A stretch of DNA of 64,000 nt from Cladorhizidae sp. MBARI D1340-BT2 (taxonomy: Eukaryota; Porifera; Demospongiae; Poecilosclerida; Cladorhizidae): assembly GCA_028752905.1 (NCBI GenBank), contig JAQNBH010000132.1:1-64000 (forward strand), given 5' to 3'. The translations under genes and the position numbers were made by a program. Of this stretch, positions 13,100 to 26,769 are shown piece after piece. How positions within the stretch are numbered: position 1 is the stretch's first letter; the number at the start of each line of letters is the position of its first letter. The notes below the pieces were generated by a model. It was given only the letters and a program-made list of their open reading frames with translations. It was not told the origin of the DNA and did no database searches.

Positions 13100-16069
13100 G
13101 CAATACTTGTTTGGGTGAAGCACCAGAGAAGGTTACTTACAACCAGCTGTTAGCAATACTTGTTTGGGTGAAGCACCAGAGAAGTTCTACTTACAACCAG
13201 CTGTTAGCAATACTTGTTTGGGTGAAGCACCAGAGAAGGTTGCTTACAACCAGCTGTTAGCAATACTTGTTTGGGTGAAGCACCAGAGAAGGTTACTTAC
13301 AACCAGCTGTTAGCAATACTTGTTTGGGTGAAGCACCAGAGAAGGTTACTTACAACCAGCTGTTAGCAATACTTGTTTGGGTGAAGCACCAGAAGGTTAC
13401 TTACAACCAGCTGTTAGCAATACTTGTCTGGGTGAAGCACCAGAGAAGGTTACTTACAACCAGCTGTTAGCAATACTTGGGTGAAGCACCAGAGAAGTTC
13501 TACTTACAACCAGCTGTTAGCAATACTTGGGTGAAGCACCAGAGAAGGTTACTTACAACCAGCTGTTAGCAATACTTGTTTGGGTGAAGCACCAGAGAAG
13601 GTTACTTACAACCAGCTGTTAGCAATACTTGTTTGGGTGAAGCACCAGAGAAGTTCTACTTACAACCAGCTGTTAGCAATACTTGTTTGGGTGAAGCACC
13701 AGAGAAGGTTACTTACAACCAGCTGTTAGCAATACTTGTTTGGGTGAAGCACCAGAGAAGGTTACTTACAACCAGCTGTTAGCAATACTTGGGTGAAGCA
13801 CCAGAGAAGTTCTACTTACAACCAGCTGTTAGCAATACTTGTTTGGGTGAAGCACCAGAGAAGGTTACTTACAACCAGCTGTTAGCAATACTTGTTTGGG
13901 TGAAGCACCAGAGAAGGTTACTTACAACCAGCTGTTAGCAATACTTGTTTGGGTGAAGCACCAGAGAAGTTCTACTTACAACCAGCTGTTAGCAATACTT
14001 GTTTGGGTGAAGCACCAGAGAAGGTTACTTACAACCAGCTGTTAGCAATACTTGTTTGGGTGAAGCACCAGAGAAGGTTACTTACAACCAGCTGTTAGCA
14101 ATACTTGTTTGGGTGAAGCACCAGAGAAGGTTACTTACAACCAGCTGTTAGCAATACTTGTTTGGGTGAAGCACCAGAGAAGGTTACTTACAACCAGCTG
14201 TTAGCAATACTTGTTTGGGTGAAGCACCAGAGAAGGTTACTTACAACCTGCTGTTAGCAATACTTGGGTGAAGCACCAGAGAAGTTCTACTTACAACCAG
14301 CTGTTAGCAATACTTGTTTGGATGAAGCACCAGAGAAGGTTACTTACAACCTGCTGTTAGCAATACTTGGGTGAAGCACCAGAGAAGTTCTACTTACAAC
14401 CAGCTGTTAGCAATACTTGTTTGGGTGAAGCACCAGAGAAGGTTACTTACAACCAGCTGTTAGCAATACTTGTTTGGGTGAAGCACCAGAGAAGGTTACT
14501 TACAACCAGCTGTTAGCAATACTTGTTTGGGTGAAGCACCAGAGAAGTTCTACTTACAACCAGCTGTTAGCAATACTTGTTTGGGTGAAGCACCAGAGAA
14601 GGTTACTTACAACCAGCTGTTAGCAATACTTGTTTGGGTGAAGCACCAGAGAAGTTCTACTTACAACCAGCTGTTAGCAATACTTGTTTGGGTGAAGCAC
14701 CAGAGAAGGTTACTTACAACCAGCTGTTAGCAATACTTGTTTGGGTGAAGCACCAGAGAAGGTTACTTACAACCAGCTGTTAGCAATACTTGTTTGGGTG
14801 AAGCACCAGAGAAGGTTACTTACAACCAGCTACTTGTTAGCAATACTTGTTTGGGTGAAGCACCAGAGAAGGTTACTTACAACCAGCTACATGTACTTGT
14901 TAGCAATACTTGTTTGGGTGAAGCACCAGAGAAGGTTACTTACAACCAGCTACTTGTTAGCAATACTTGTTTGGGTGAAGCACCAGAGAAGGTTACTTAC
15001 AACCAGCTACTTGTTAGCAATACTTGTTTGGGTGAAGCACCAGAGAAGGTTACTTACAACCAGCTGTTAGAAATACTTGTTTGGGTGAAGCACCAGAGAA
15101 GGTTACTTACAACCAGCTGTTAGCAATACTTGTTTGGGTGAAGCACCAGAGAAGGTTACTTACAACCAGCTGTTAGCAATACTTGTTTGGGTGAAGCACC
15201 AGAGAAGGTTACTTACAACCAGCTACTTGTTAGCAATACTTGTTTGGGTGAAGCACCAGAGAAGGTTACTTACAACCAGCTGTTAGAAATACTTGTTTGG
15301 GTGAAGCACCAGAGAAGGTTACTTACAACCAGCTGTTAGCAATACTTGTTTGGGTGAAGCAACAGAGAAGGTTACTTACAACCAGCTGTTAGCAATACTT
15401 GTTTGGGTGAAGCACCAGAGAAGGTTACTTACAACCAGCTGTTAGCAATACTTGTTTGGGTGAAGCACCAGAGAAGGTTACTTACAACCAGCTGTTAGCA
15501 ATACTTGTTTGGGTTAAGCACCAGAGAAGGTTACTTACAACCAGCTGTTAGCATTACTTGTTTGGGTGAAGCACCAGAGAAGGTTACTTACAACCAGCTG
15601 TTAGCAATACTTGTTTGGGTGAAGCACCAGAGAAGTTCTACTTATAACCAGCTGTTAGCAATACTTGTTTGGGTGAAGCACCAGAGAAGGTTACTTACAA
15701 CCAGCTGTTAGCAATACTTGTTTGGGTGAAGCACCAGAGAAGTTCTACTTACAACCAGCTGTTAGCAATACTTGTTTGGGTGAAGCACCAGAGAAGGTTA
15801 CTTACAACCAGCTGTTAGCAATACTTGTTTGGGTGAAGCACCAGAGAAGTTCTACTTACAACCAGCTGTTAGCAATACTTGTTTGGGTGAAGCACCAGAG
15901 AAGGTTACTTACAACCAGCTGTTAGCAATACTTGTTTGGGTGAAGCACCAGAGAAGGTTACTTACAACCAGCTGTTAGCAATACTTGGGTGAAGCACCAG
16001 AGAAGTTCTACTTACAACCAGCTGTTAGCAATACTTGGGTGAAGCACCAGAGAAGGTTACTTACAACCA
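13100..16069. repeat. Array A macro-repeat of about 2.97 kb, copy 2
   Basis: This copy directly follows copy 1. It carries AGGTTGCTTAC at 13239, CACCAGAAGGTTAC at about 13387, CTTGTCTGGG at 13424, ACAACCTGCTG at about 14243, TTGGATGAAG at about 14317 and GGGTTAAGC at 15511. Its differences from copy 1 include one lost monomer, a 6-bp insertion at about 14889-14898, CTTATAACC at about 15641, and CTACTTAC where copy 1 has CTACATAC. The few differences indicate a recent duplication followed by small indels. Confidence 0.87.
14794..15070. repeat. Run of 57-bp monomers with one 63-bp derivative
   Basis: ACTT insertions lie at 14832, 14952 and 15009. Between them a 10-bp insertion (ACATGTACTT, 14889-14898) makes one 63-bp monomer. 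This is the macro-repeat copy 2 counterpart of the run at 11877-12147, so the extra six bases arose after that duplication. A similar CTACATGTACTT monomer occurs at about 21103 with ACTTCTTAGC after it, and CTACATGTTAG forms occur near 27567, 42747, 47070 and 50317. Confidence 0.9.
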
Positions 16070-17999
16070 GCTGTTAGCAATACTTGTTTGGGTGAAGCAC
16101 CAGAGAAGGTTACTTACAACCAGCTGTTAGCAATACTTGTTTGGGTGAAGCACCAGAGAAGTTCTACTTACAACCAGCTGTTAGCAATACTTGTTTGGGT
16201 GAAGCACCAGAGAAGGTCACTTACAACCAGCTGTTAGCAATACTTGTTTGGGTGAAGCACCAGAGAAGTTCTACTTACAACCAGCTGTTAGCAATACTTG
16301 TTTGGGTGAAGCACCAGAGAAGGTTACTTACAACCAGCTGTTAGCAATACTTGTTTGGGTGAAGCACCAGAGAAGTTCTACTTACAACCAGCTGTTAGCA
16401 ATACTTGTTTGGGTGAAGCACCAGAGAAGGTTACTTACAACCAGCTGTTAGCAATACTTGTTTGGGTGAAGCACCAGAGAAGGTTACTTACAACCAGCTG
16501 TTAGCAATACTTGTTTGGGTGAAGCACCAGAGAAGGTTACTTACAACCAGCTGTTAGCAATACTTGTTTGGGTGAAGCACCAGAGAAGGTTACTTACAAC
16601 CAGCTGTTAGCAATACTTGTTTGGGTGAAGCACCAGAGAAGGTTACTTACAACCAGCTGTTAGCAATACTTGTTTGGGTGAAGCACCAGAGAAGGTTACT
16701 TACAACCAGCTGTTAGCAATAATTGTTTGGGTGAAGCACCAGAGAAGGTTACTTACAACCAGCTGTTAGCAATACTTGTTTGGGTGAAGCACCAGAGAAG
16801 GTTACTTACAACCAGCTACTTGTTAGCAATACTTGTTTGGGTGAAGCACCAGAGAAGGTTACTTACAACCAGCTACTTGTTAGCAATACTTGTTTGGGTG
16901 AAGCACCAGAGAAGGTTACTTACAACCAGCTGTTAGAAATACTTGTTTGGGTGAAGCACCAGAGAAGGTTACTTACAACCAGCTGTTAGCAATACTTGTT
17001 TGGGTGAAGCACCAGAGAAGGTTACTTACAACCAGCTACTTGTTAGCAATACTTGTTTGGGTGAAGCACCAGAGAAGGTTACTTACAACCAGCTGTTAGA
17101 AATACTTGTTTGGGTGAAGCACCAGAGAAGGTTACTTACAACCAGCTGTTAGCAATACTTGTTTGGGTGAAGCACCAGAGAAGGTTACTTACAACCAGCT
17201 GTTAGCAATACTTGTTTGGGTGAAGCACCAGAGAAGGTTACTTACAACCAGCTGTTAGCAATACTTGTTTGGGTGAAGCACCAGAGAAGGTTACTTACAA
17301 CCAGCTGTTAGCAATACTTGTTTGGGTGAAGCACCAGAGAAGGTTACTTACAACCAGCTGTTAGCAATACTTGTTTGGGTGAAGCACCAGAGAAGTTCTA
17401 CTTACAACCAGCTGTTAGCAATACTTGTTTGGGTGAAGCACCAGAGAAGGTTACTTACAACCAGCTGTTAGCAATACTTGTTTGGGTGAAGCACCAGAGA
17501 AGTTCTACTTACAACCAGCTGTTAGCAATACTTGTTTGGGTGAAGCACCAGAGAAGGTTACTTACAACCAGCTGTTAGCAATACTTGGGTGAAGCACCAG
17601 AGAAGGTTACTTACAACCAGCTGTTAGCAATACTTGTTTGGGTGAAGCACCAGAGAAGTTCTACTTACAACCAGCTGTTAGCAATACTTGTTTGGGTGAA
17701 GCACCAGAGAAGGTTACTTACAACCAGCTGTTAGCAATACTTGTTTGGGTGAAGCACCAGAGAAGGTTACTTACAACCAGCTGTTAGAAATACTTGTTTG
17801 GGTGAAGCACCAGAGAAGGTTACTTACAACCAGCTGTTAGCAATACTTGTTTGGGTGAAGCACCAGAGAAGGTTACTTACAACCAGCTGTACTTGTTAGC
17901 AATACTTGTTTGGGTGAAGCAACAGAGAAGGTTACTTACAACAAGCTACTTGTTAGCAATACTTGTTTGGGTGAAGCACCAGAGAAGGTTACTTACAAC

Positions 18000-20989
18000 C
18001 AGCTGTTAGCAATACTTGTTTGGGTGAAGCACCAGAGAAGGTTACTTACAACCAGCTGTTAGCAATACTTGTTTGGGTGAAGCACCAGAGAAGGTTACTT
18101 ACAACCAGCTACTTCTTAGCAATACTTGTTTGGGTGAAGCACCAGAGAAGGTTACTTACAACCAGCTACTTGTTAGCAATACTTGTTTGGGTGAAGCACC
18201 AGAGAAGGTTACTTACAACCAGCTGTTAGAAATACTTGTTTGGGTGAAGCACCAGAGAAGGTTACTTACAACCAGCTGTTAGCAATACTTGTTTGGGTGA
18301 AGCACCAGAGAAGGTTACTTACAACCAGCTGTTAGCAATACTTGTTTGGGTGAAGCACCAGAGAAGGTTACTTACAACCAGCTACTCGTTAGCAATACTT
18401 GTTTGGGTGAAGCAACAGAGAAGGTTACTTACAACCAGCTGTTAGCAATACTTGTTTGGGTGAAGCACCAGAGAAGTTCTACTTACAACCAGCTGTTAGC
18501 AATACTTGTTTGGGTGAAGCACCAGAGAAGGTAATTACAACCAGCTGTTAGCAATACTTGTTTGGGTGAAGCACCAGAGAAGGTTACTTACAACCAGCTG
18601 TTAGCAATACTTGTTTGGGTGAAGCACCAGAGAAGGTTACTTACAACCAGCTGTTAGCAATACTTGTTTGGGTGAAGCACCAGAGAAGGTTACTTACAAC
18701 CAGCTGTTAGCAATACTTGTTTGGGTGAAGCACCAGAGAAGGTTACTTACAACCAGCTGTTAGAAATACTTGTTTGGGTGAAGCACCAGAGAAGGTTACT
18801 TACAACCAGCTGTTAGCAATACTTGTTTGGGTGAAGCACCAGAGAAGGTTACTTACAACCAGCTGTTAGCAATACTTGTTTGGGTGAAGCACCAGAGAAG
18901 GTTACTTACAACCAGCTACTTGTTAGCAATACTTGTTTGGGTGAAGCACCAGAGAAGGTTACTTACAACCAGCTACTTGTTAGCAATACTTGTTTGGGTG
19001 AAGCACCAGAGAAGGTTACTTACAACCAGCTGTTAGAAATACTTGTTTGGGTGAAGCACCAGAGAAGGTTACTTACAACCAGCTGTTAGCAATACTTGTT
19101 TGGGTGAAGCACCAGAGAAGGTTACTTACAACCAGCTACTTGTTAGCAATACTTGTTTGGGTGAAGCAACAGAGAAGGTTACTTACAACCAGCTGTTAGC
19201 AATACTTGTTTGGGTGAAGCACCAGAGAAGGTTACTTACAACCAGCTGTTAGCAATACTTGTTTGGGTGAAGCACCAGAGAAGGTTACTTACAACCAGCT
19301 GTTAGCAATACTTGTTTGGGTGAAGCAGCAGAGAAGGTTACTTACAACCAGCTGTTAGCAATACTTGTTTGGGTGAAGCACCAGAGAAGGTTACTTACAA
19401 CCAGCAGTTAGCAATACTTGTTTGGGTGAAGCACCAGAGAAGGTTACTTACAACCAGCTGTTAGCAATACTTGTTTGGGTGAAGCACCAGAGAAGTTCTA
19501 CTTACAACCAGCTGTTAGCAATACTTGTTTGGGTGAAGCACCAGAGAAGGTTACTTACAACCAGCTGTTAGCAATACTTGTTTGGGTGAAGCACCAGAGA
19601 AGTTCTACTTACAACCAGCTGTTAGCAATACTTGTTTGGGTGAAGCACCAGAGAAGGTTACTTACAACCAGCTGTTAGCAATACTTGGGTGAAGCACCAG
19701 AGAAGGTTACTTACAACCAGCTGTTAGCAATACTTGGGTGAAGCACCAGAGAAGGTTACTTACAACCAGCTGTTAGCAATACTTGTTTGGTTGAAGCACC
19801 AGAGAAGGTTACTTACAACCAGCTGTTAGCAATACTTGTTTGGGTGAAGCACCAGAGAAGTTCTACTTACAACCAGCTGTTAGCAATACTTGTTTGGGTG
19901 AAGCACCAGAGAAGGTTACTTACAACCAGCTGTTAGCAATACTTGTTTGGGTGAAGCACCAGAGAAGTTCTACTTACAACCAGCTGTTAGCAATACTTGT
20001 TTGGGTGAAGCACCAGAGAAGGTTACTTACAACCAGCTACTTGTTAGCAATATATACTTGTTTGGGTGAAGCACCAGAGAAGTTCTACTTACAACCAGCT
20101 GTTAGCAATACTTGTTTGGGTGAAGCACCAGAGAAGGTTACTTACAACCAGCTGTTAGCAATACTTGTTTGGGTGAAGCACCAGAGAAGGTTACTTACAA
20201 CCAGCTGTTAGCAATACTTGTTTGGGTGAAGCACCATAGAAGGTTACTTACAACCAGCTGTTAGCAATACTTGTTTGGGTGAAGCACCAGAGAAGGTTAC
20301 TTACAACCAGCTGTTAGCAATACTTGTTTGGGTGAAGCACCAGAGAAGGTTACTTACAACCAGCTGTTAGCAATACTTGTTTGGGTGAAGCACCAGAGAA
20401 GGTTACTTACAACCAGCTGTTAGCAATACTTGTTTGGGTGAAGCACCAGAGAAGTTCTACTTACAACCAGCTGTTAGCAACACTTGTTTGGGTGAAGCAC
20501 CAGAGAAGGTTACTTACAACCAGCTGTTAGCAATACTTGTTTGGGTGAAGCACCAGAGAAGGTTACTTACAACCAGCTGTTAGCAATACTTGTTTGGGTG
20601 AAGCACCAGAGAAGGTTACTTACAACCAGCTGTTAGCAATACTTGTTTGGGTGAAGCACCAGAGAAGGTTACTTACAACCAGCTGTTAGCAATACTTGTT
20701 TGGGTGAAGCACCAGAGAAGGTTACTTACAACCAGCTGTTAGCAATACTTGGGATAAGCACCAGAGAAGTTCTACTTACAACCAACTGTTAGCAATACTT
20801 GGGTGAAGCACCAGAGAAGGTTACTTACAACCAGCTGTTAGCAATACTTGTTTGGGTGAAGCACCAGAGAAGGTTACTTACAACCAGCTGTTAGCAATAC
20901 TTGTTTGGGTGAAGCACCAGAGAAGTTCTACTTACAACCAGCTGTTAGCAATACTTGTTTGGGTGAAGCACCAGAGAAGGTTACTTACA
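18000..20989. repeat. Second array A macro-repeat pair, about 3.0 kb, copy 1
   Basis: Landmarks repeated in the next block are CTTCTTAGC at about 18114, CTACTCGTTAG at 18383, GAAGGTAATTAC at about 18527, GAAGCAGCAGAG at 19322, CCAGCAGTTAGC at 19401, TTGGTTGAAG at about 19787, CACCATAGAAG at about 20232, and GGGATAAGCA at 20751 followed by CCAACTG. The offset starts at 2992-2998. It becomes 3051 and then 3104 as the other copy gains monomers, then 3096 because this copy has an extra stretch at AGCAATATATACTTG (about 20046). It differs from the pair at 10130-16069 but has a similar period. Confidence 0.87.
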
Positions 20990-23900
20990 ACCAGCTGTTA
21001 GCAATACTTGTTTGGGTGAAGCACCAGAGAAGGTTACTTACAACCAGCTGTTAGCAATACTGGTTTGGGTGAAGCACCAGAGAAGGTTACTTACAACCAG
21101 CTACATGTACTTCTTAGCAATACTTGTTTGGGTGAAGCACCAGAGAAGGTTACTTACAACCAGCTACTTGTTAGCAATACTTGTTTGGGTGAAGCACCAG
21201 AGAAGGTTACTTACAACCAGCTGTTAGAAATACTTGTTTGGGTGAAGCACCAGAGAAGGTTACTTACAACCAGCTGTTAGCAATACTTGTTTGGGTGAAG
21301 CACCAGAGAAGGTTACTTACAACCAGCTGTTAGCAATACTTGTTTGGGTGAAGCACCAGAGAAGGTTACTTACAACCAGCTACTCGTTAGCAATACTTGT
21401 TTGGGTGAAGCAACAGAGAAGGTTACTTACAACCAGCTGTTAGCAATACTTGTTTGGGTGAAGCACCAGAGAAGTTCTACTTACAACCAGCTGTTAGCAA
21501 TACTTGTTTGGGTGAAGCACCAGAGAAGGTAATTACAACCAGCTGTTAGCAATACTTGTTTGGGTGAAGCACCAGAGAAGGTTACTTACAACCAGCTGTT
21601 AGCAATACTTGTTTGGGTGAAGCACCAGAGAAGGTTACTTACAACCAGCTGTTAGCAATACTTGTTTGGGTGAAGCACCAGAGAAGGTTACTTACAACCA
21701 GCTGTTAGCAATACTTGTTTGGGTGAAGCACCAGAGAAGGTTACTTACAACCAGCTGTTAGAAATACTTGTTTGGGTGAAGCACCAGAGAAGGTTACTTA
21801 CAACCAGCTGTTAGCAATACTTGTTTGGGTGAAGCACCAGAGAAGGTTACTTACAACCAGCTGTTAGCAATACTTGTTTGGGTGAAGCACCAGAGAAGGT
21901 TACTTACAACCAGCTACTTGTTAGCAATACTTGTTTGGGTGAAGCACCAGAGAAGGTTACTTACAACCAGCTACTTGTTAGCAATACTTGTTTGGGTGAA
22001 GCACCAGAGAAGGTTACTTACAACCAGCTGTTAGAAATACTTGTTTGGGTGAAGCACCAGAGAAGGTTACTTACAACCAGCTGTTAGCAATACTTGTTTG
22101 GGTGAAGCACCAGAGAAGGTTACTTACAACCAGCTGTTAGCAATACTTGTTTGGGTGAAGCACCAGAGAAGGTTACTTACAACCAGCTACTTGTTAGCAA
22201 TACTTGTTTGGGTGAAGCAACAGAGAAGGTTACTTACAACCAGCTGTTAGCAATACTTGTTTGGGTGAAGCACCAGAGAAGGTTACTTACAACCAGCTGT
22301 TAGCAATACTTGTTTGGGTGAAGCACCAGAGAAGGTTACTTACAACCAGCTGTTAGCAATACTTGTTTGGGTGAAGCAGCAGAGAAGGTTACTTACAACC
22401 AGCTGTTAGCAATACTTGTTTGGGTGAAGCACCAGAGAAGGTTACTTACAACCAGCAGTTAGCAATACTTGTTTGGGTGAAGCACCAGAGAAGGTTACTT
22501 ACAACCAGCTGTTAGCAATACTTGTTTGGGTGAAGCACCAGAGAAGTTCTACTTACAACCAGCTGTTAGCAATACTTGTTTGGGTGAAGCACCAGAGAAG
22601 GTTACTTACAACCAGCTGTTAGCAATACTTGTTTGGGTGAAGCACCAGAGAAGTTCTACTTACAACCAGCTGTTAGCAATACTTGTTTGGGTGAAGCACC
22701 AGAGAAGGTTACTTACAACCAGCTGTTAGCAATACTTGTTTGGGTGAAGCACCAGAGAAGGTTACTTACAACCAGCTGTTAGCAATACTTGGGTGAAGCA
22801 CCAGAGAAGGTTACTTACAACCAGCTGTTAGCAATACTTGGGTGAAGCACCAGAGAAGGTTACTTACAACCAGCTGTTAGCAATACTTGTTTGGTTGAAG
22901 CACCAGAGAAGGTTACTTACAACCAGCTGTTAGCAATACTTGTTTGGGTGAAGCACCAGAGAAGTTCTACTTACAACCAGCTGTTAGCAATACTTGTTTG
23001 GGTGAAGCACCAGAGAAGGTTACTTACAACCAGCTGTTAGCAATACTTGTTTGGGTGAAGCACCAGAGAAGTTCTACTTACAACCAGCTGTTAGCAATAC
23101 TTGTTTGGGTGAAGCACCAGAGAAGGTTACTTACAACCAGCTGTTAGCAATACTTGTTTGGGTGAAGCACCAGAGAAGTTCTACTTACAACCAGCTGTTA
23201 GCAATACTTGTTTGGGTGAAGCACCAGAGAAGGTTACTTACAACCAGCTGTTAGCAATACTTGTTTGGGTGAAGCACCAGAGAAGGTTACTTACAACCAG
23301 CTGTTAGCAATACTTGTTTGGGTGAAGCACCATAGAAGGTTACTTACAACGAGCTGTTAGCAATACTTGTTTGGGTGAAGCACCAGAGAAGGTTACTTAC
23401 AACCAGCTGTTAGCAATACTTGTTTGGGTGAAGCACCAGAGAAGGTTACTTACAACCAGCTGTTAGCAATACTTGTTTGGGTGAAGCACCAGAGAAGGTT
23501 ACTTACAACCAGCTGTTAGCAATACTTGTTTGGGTGAAGCACCAGAGAAGTTCTACTTACAACCAGCTGTTAGCAACACTTGTTTGGGTGAAGCACCAGA
23601 GAAGGTTACTTACAACCAGCTGTTAGCAATACTTGTTTGGGTGAAGCACCAGAGAAGGTTACTTACAACCAGCTGTTAGCAATACTTGTTTGGGTGAAGC
23701 ACCAGAGAAGGTTACTTACAACCAGCTGTTAGCAATACTTGTTTGGGTGAAGCACCAGAGAAGGTTACTTACAACCAGCTGTTAGCAATACTTGTTTGGG
23801 TGAAGCACCAGAGAAGGTTACTTACAACCAGCTGTTAGCAATACTTGGGATAAGCACCAGAGAAGTTCTACTTACAACCAACTGTTAGCAATACTTGGGT

Positions 23901-24090
23901 GAAGCACCAGAGAAGGTTACTTACAACCAGCTGTTAGCAATACTTGTTTGGGTGAAGCACCAGAGAAGGTTACTTACAACCAGCTGTTAGCAATACTTGT
24001 TTGGGTGAAGCACCAGAGAAGTTCTACTTACAACCAGCTGTTAGCAATACTTGTTTGGGTGAAGCACCAGAGAAGGTTACTTACTGTACA
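20990..24090. repeat. Second array A macro-repeat pair, about 3.1 kb, copy 2
   Basis: This copy directly abuts copy 1. It carries CTACATGTACTTCTTAGC near 21103, CTACTCGTTAG at 21381, GAAGGTAATTAC at about 21525, GAAGCAGCAGAG at 22373, CCAGCAGTTAGC at 22452, TTGGTTGAAG at 22891, CACCATAGAAG at about 23328 and GGGATAAGCA at 23847. It has two monomers more than copy 1 and ends near a private 3-bp insertion, TTACTGTACAACC, at 24081. Confidence 0.87.
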
Positions 24091-26769
24091 ACCAGCTGTT
24101 AGCAATACTTGTTTGGGTGAAGCACCAGAGAAGGTTACTTACAACCAGCTGTTAGCAATACTTGGGTGAAGCACCAGAGAAGTTCTACTTACAACCAGCT
24201 GTTAGAAATACTTGTTTGGGTGAAGCACCAGAGAAGGTTACTTACAACCAGCTGTTAGCAATACTTGTTTGGGTGAAGCACCAGAGAAGGTTACTTACAA
24301 CCAGCTGTTAGCAATACTTGTTTGGGTGAAGAACCAGAGAAGTTCTACTTACAACCAGCTGTTAGCAATACTTGTTTGGGTGAAGCACCAGAGAAGGTTA
24401 CTTACAACCAGCTGTTAGCAATACTTGTTTGGGTGAAGCACCAGAGAAGGTTACTTACAACCAGCTGTTAGCAATACTTGTTTAGGTGAAGCACCAGAGA
24501 AGGTTACTTACAACCAGCTACTTGTTAGCAATACTTGTTTGGGTGAAGCACCAGAGAAGGTTACTTACAACCAGCTGTTAGCAATACTTGTTTGGGTGAA
24601 GCACCAGAGAAGGTTACTTACAACCAGCTGTTAGCAATACTTGTTTGGGTGAAGCACCAGAGAAGGTTACTTACAACCAGCTGTTAGCAATACTTGGGTG
24701 AAGCACCAGAGAAGTTCTACTTACAACCAGCTGTTAGCAATACTTGGGTGAAGCACCAGAGAAGGTTACTTACAACCAGCTGTTAGCAATACTTGTTTGG
24801 GTGAAGCACCAGAGAAGGTTACTTACAACCAGCTGTTAGCAATACTTGTTTGGGTGAAGCACCAGAGAAGGTTACTTACAACCAGCTGTTAGCAATACTT
24901 GTTTGGGTGAAGTACCAGAGAAGGTTACTTACAACCAGCTGTTAGCAATACTTGTTTGGGTGAAGCACCAGAGAAGGTTACTTACAACCAGCTGTTAGCA
25001 ATACTTGTTTGGGTGAAGCACCAGAGAAGGTTACTTACAACCAGCTGTTAGCAATACTTGTTTGGGTGAAGCACCAGAGAAGTTCTACTTACAACCAGCT
25101 GTTAGCAATACTTGTTTGGGTGAAGCACCAGAGAAGGTTACTTACAACCAGCTGTTAGCAATACTTGTTTGGGTGAAGCACCAGAGAAGTTCTACTTACA
25201 ACCAGCTGTTAGCAATACTTGTTTGGGTGAAGCACCAGAGAAGGTTACTTACAACCAGCTGTTAACAATACTTGTTTGGGTGAAGCACCAGAGAAGTTCT
25301 ACTTACAACCAGCTGTTAGCAATACTTGTTTGGGTGAAGCACCAGAGAAGGTTACTTACAACCAGCTGTTAGCAATACTTGTTTGGGTGAAGCACCAGAG
25401 AAGGTTACTTACAACCAGCTGTTAGCAATACTTGTTTGGGTGAAGCACCAGAGAAGGTTACTTACAACCAGCTGTTAGCAATACTTGTTTGGGTGAAGCA
25501 CCAGAGAAGGTTACTTACAACCAGCTGTTAGCAATACTTGTTTAGGTGAAGCACCAGAGAAGATTACTTACAACCAGCTGTTAGAAATACTTGTTTGGGT
25601 GAAGCACCAGAGAAGGTTACTTACAACCAGCTGTTAGCAATACTTGTTTGGGTGAAGCACCAGAGAAGGTTACTTACAACCAGCTGTTAGCAATACTTGT
25701 TTGGGTGAAGCACCAGAGAAGGTTACTTACAACCAGCTACTTGTTAGCAATACTTGTTTGGGTGAAGCACCAGAGAAGGTTACTTACAACCAGCTGTTAG
25801 AAATACTTGTTTGGGTGAAGCACCAGAGAAGGTTACTTACAACCAGCTGTTAGCAATACTTGTTTGGGTGAAGCACCAGAGAAGGTTACTTACAACCAGC
25901 TGTTAGCAATACTTGTTTGGGTGAAGCACCAGAGAAGGTTACTTACAACCAGCTGTTAGCAATACTTGTTTGGGTGAAGCACCAGAGAAGGTTACTTACA
26001 ACCAGCTGATAGCAATACTTGTTTGGGTGAAGCACCAGAGAAGGTTACTTACAACCAGCTGTTAGCAATACTTGTTTGGGTGAAGCACCAGAGAAGGTTA
26101 CTTACAACCAGCTACTTGTTAGCAATACTTGTTTGGGTGAAGCACCAGAGAAGGTTACTTACAACCAGCTGTTAGAAATACTTGTTTGGGTGAAGCACCA
26201 GAGAAGGTTACTTACAACCAGCTGTTAGCAATACTTGTTTGGGTGAAGCACCAGAGAAGGTTACTTACAACCAGCTGTTAGCAATACTTGTTTGGGTGAA
26301 GCACCAGAGAAGGTTACTTACAACCAGCTGTTAGCAATACTTGTTTGGGTGAAGCACCAGAGAAGGTTACTTACAACCAGCTGTTAGCAATACTTGTTTG
26401 GGTGAAGCACCAGAGAAGGTTACTTACAACCAGCTGTTAGCAATACTTGTTTGGGTGAAGCACCAGAGAAGGTTACTTACAACCAGCTGTTAGCAATACT
26501 TGTTTGGGTGAAGCACCAGAGAAGTTCTACTTACAACCAGCTGTTAGCAATACTTGTTTGGGTGAAGCACCAGAGAAGGTTACTTACAACCATCTGTTAG
26601 CAATACTTGTTTGGGTGAAGCACCAGAGAAGTTCTACTTACAACCAGCTGTTAGCAATACTTGTTTGGGTGAAGCACCAGAGAAGGTTACTTACAACCAG
26701 CTGTTAGCAATACTTGTTTGGGTGAAGCACCAGAGAAGTTCTACTTACAACCAGCTGTTAGCAATACTT

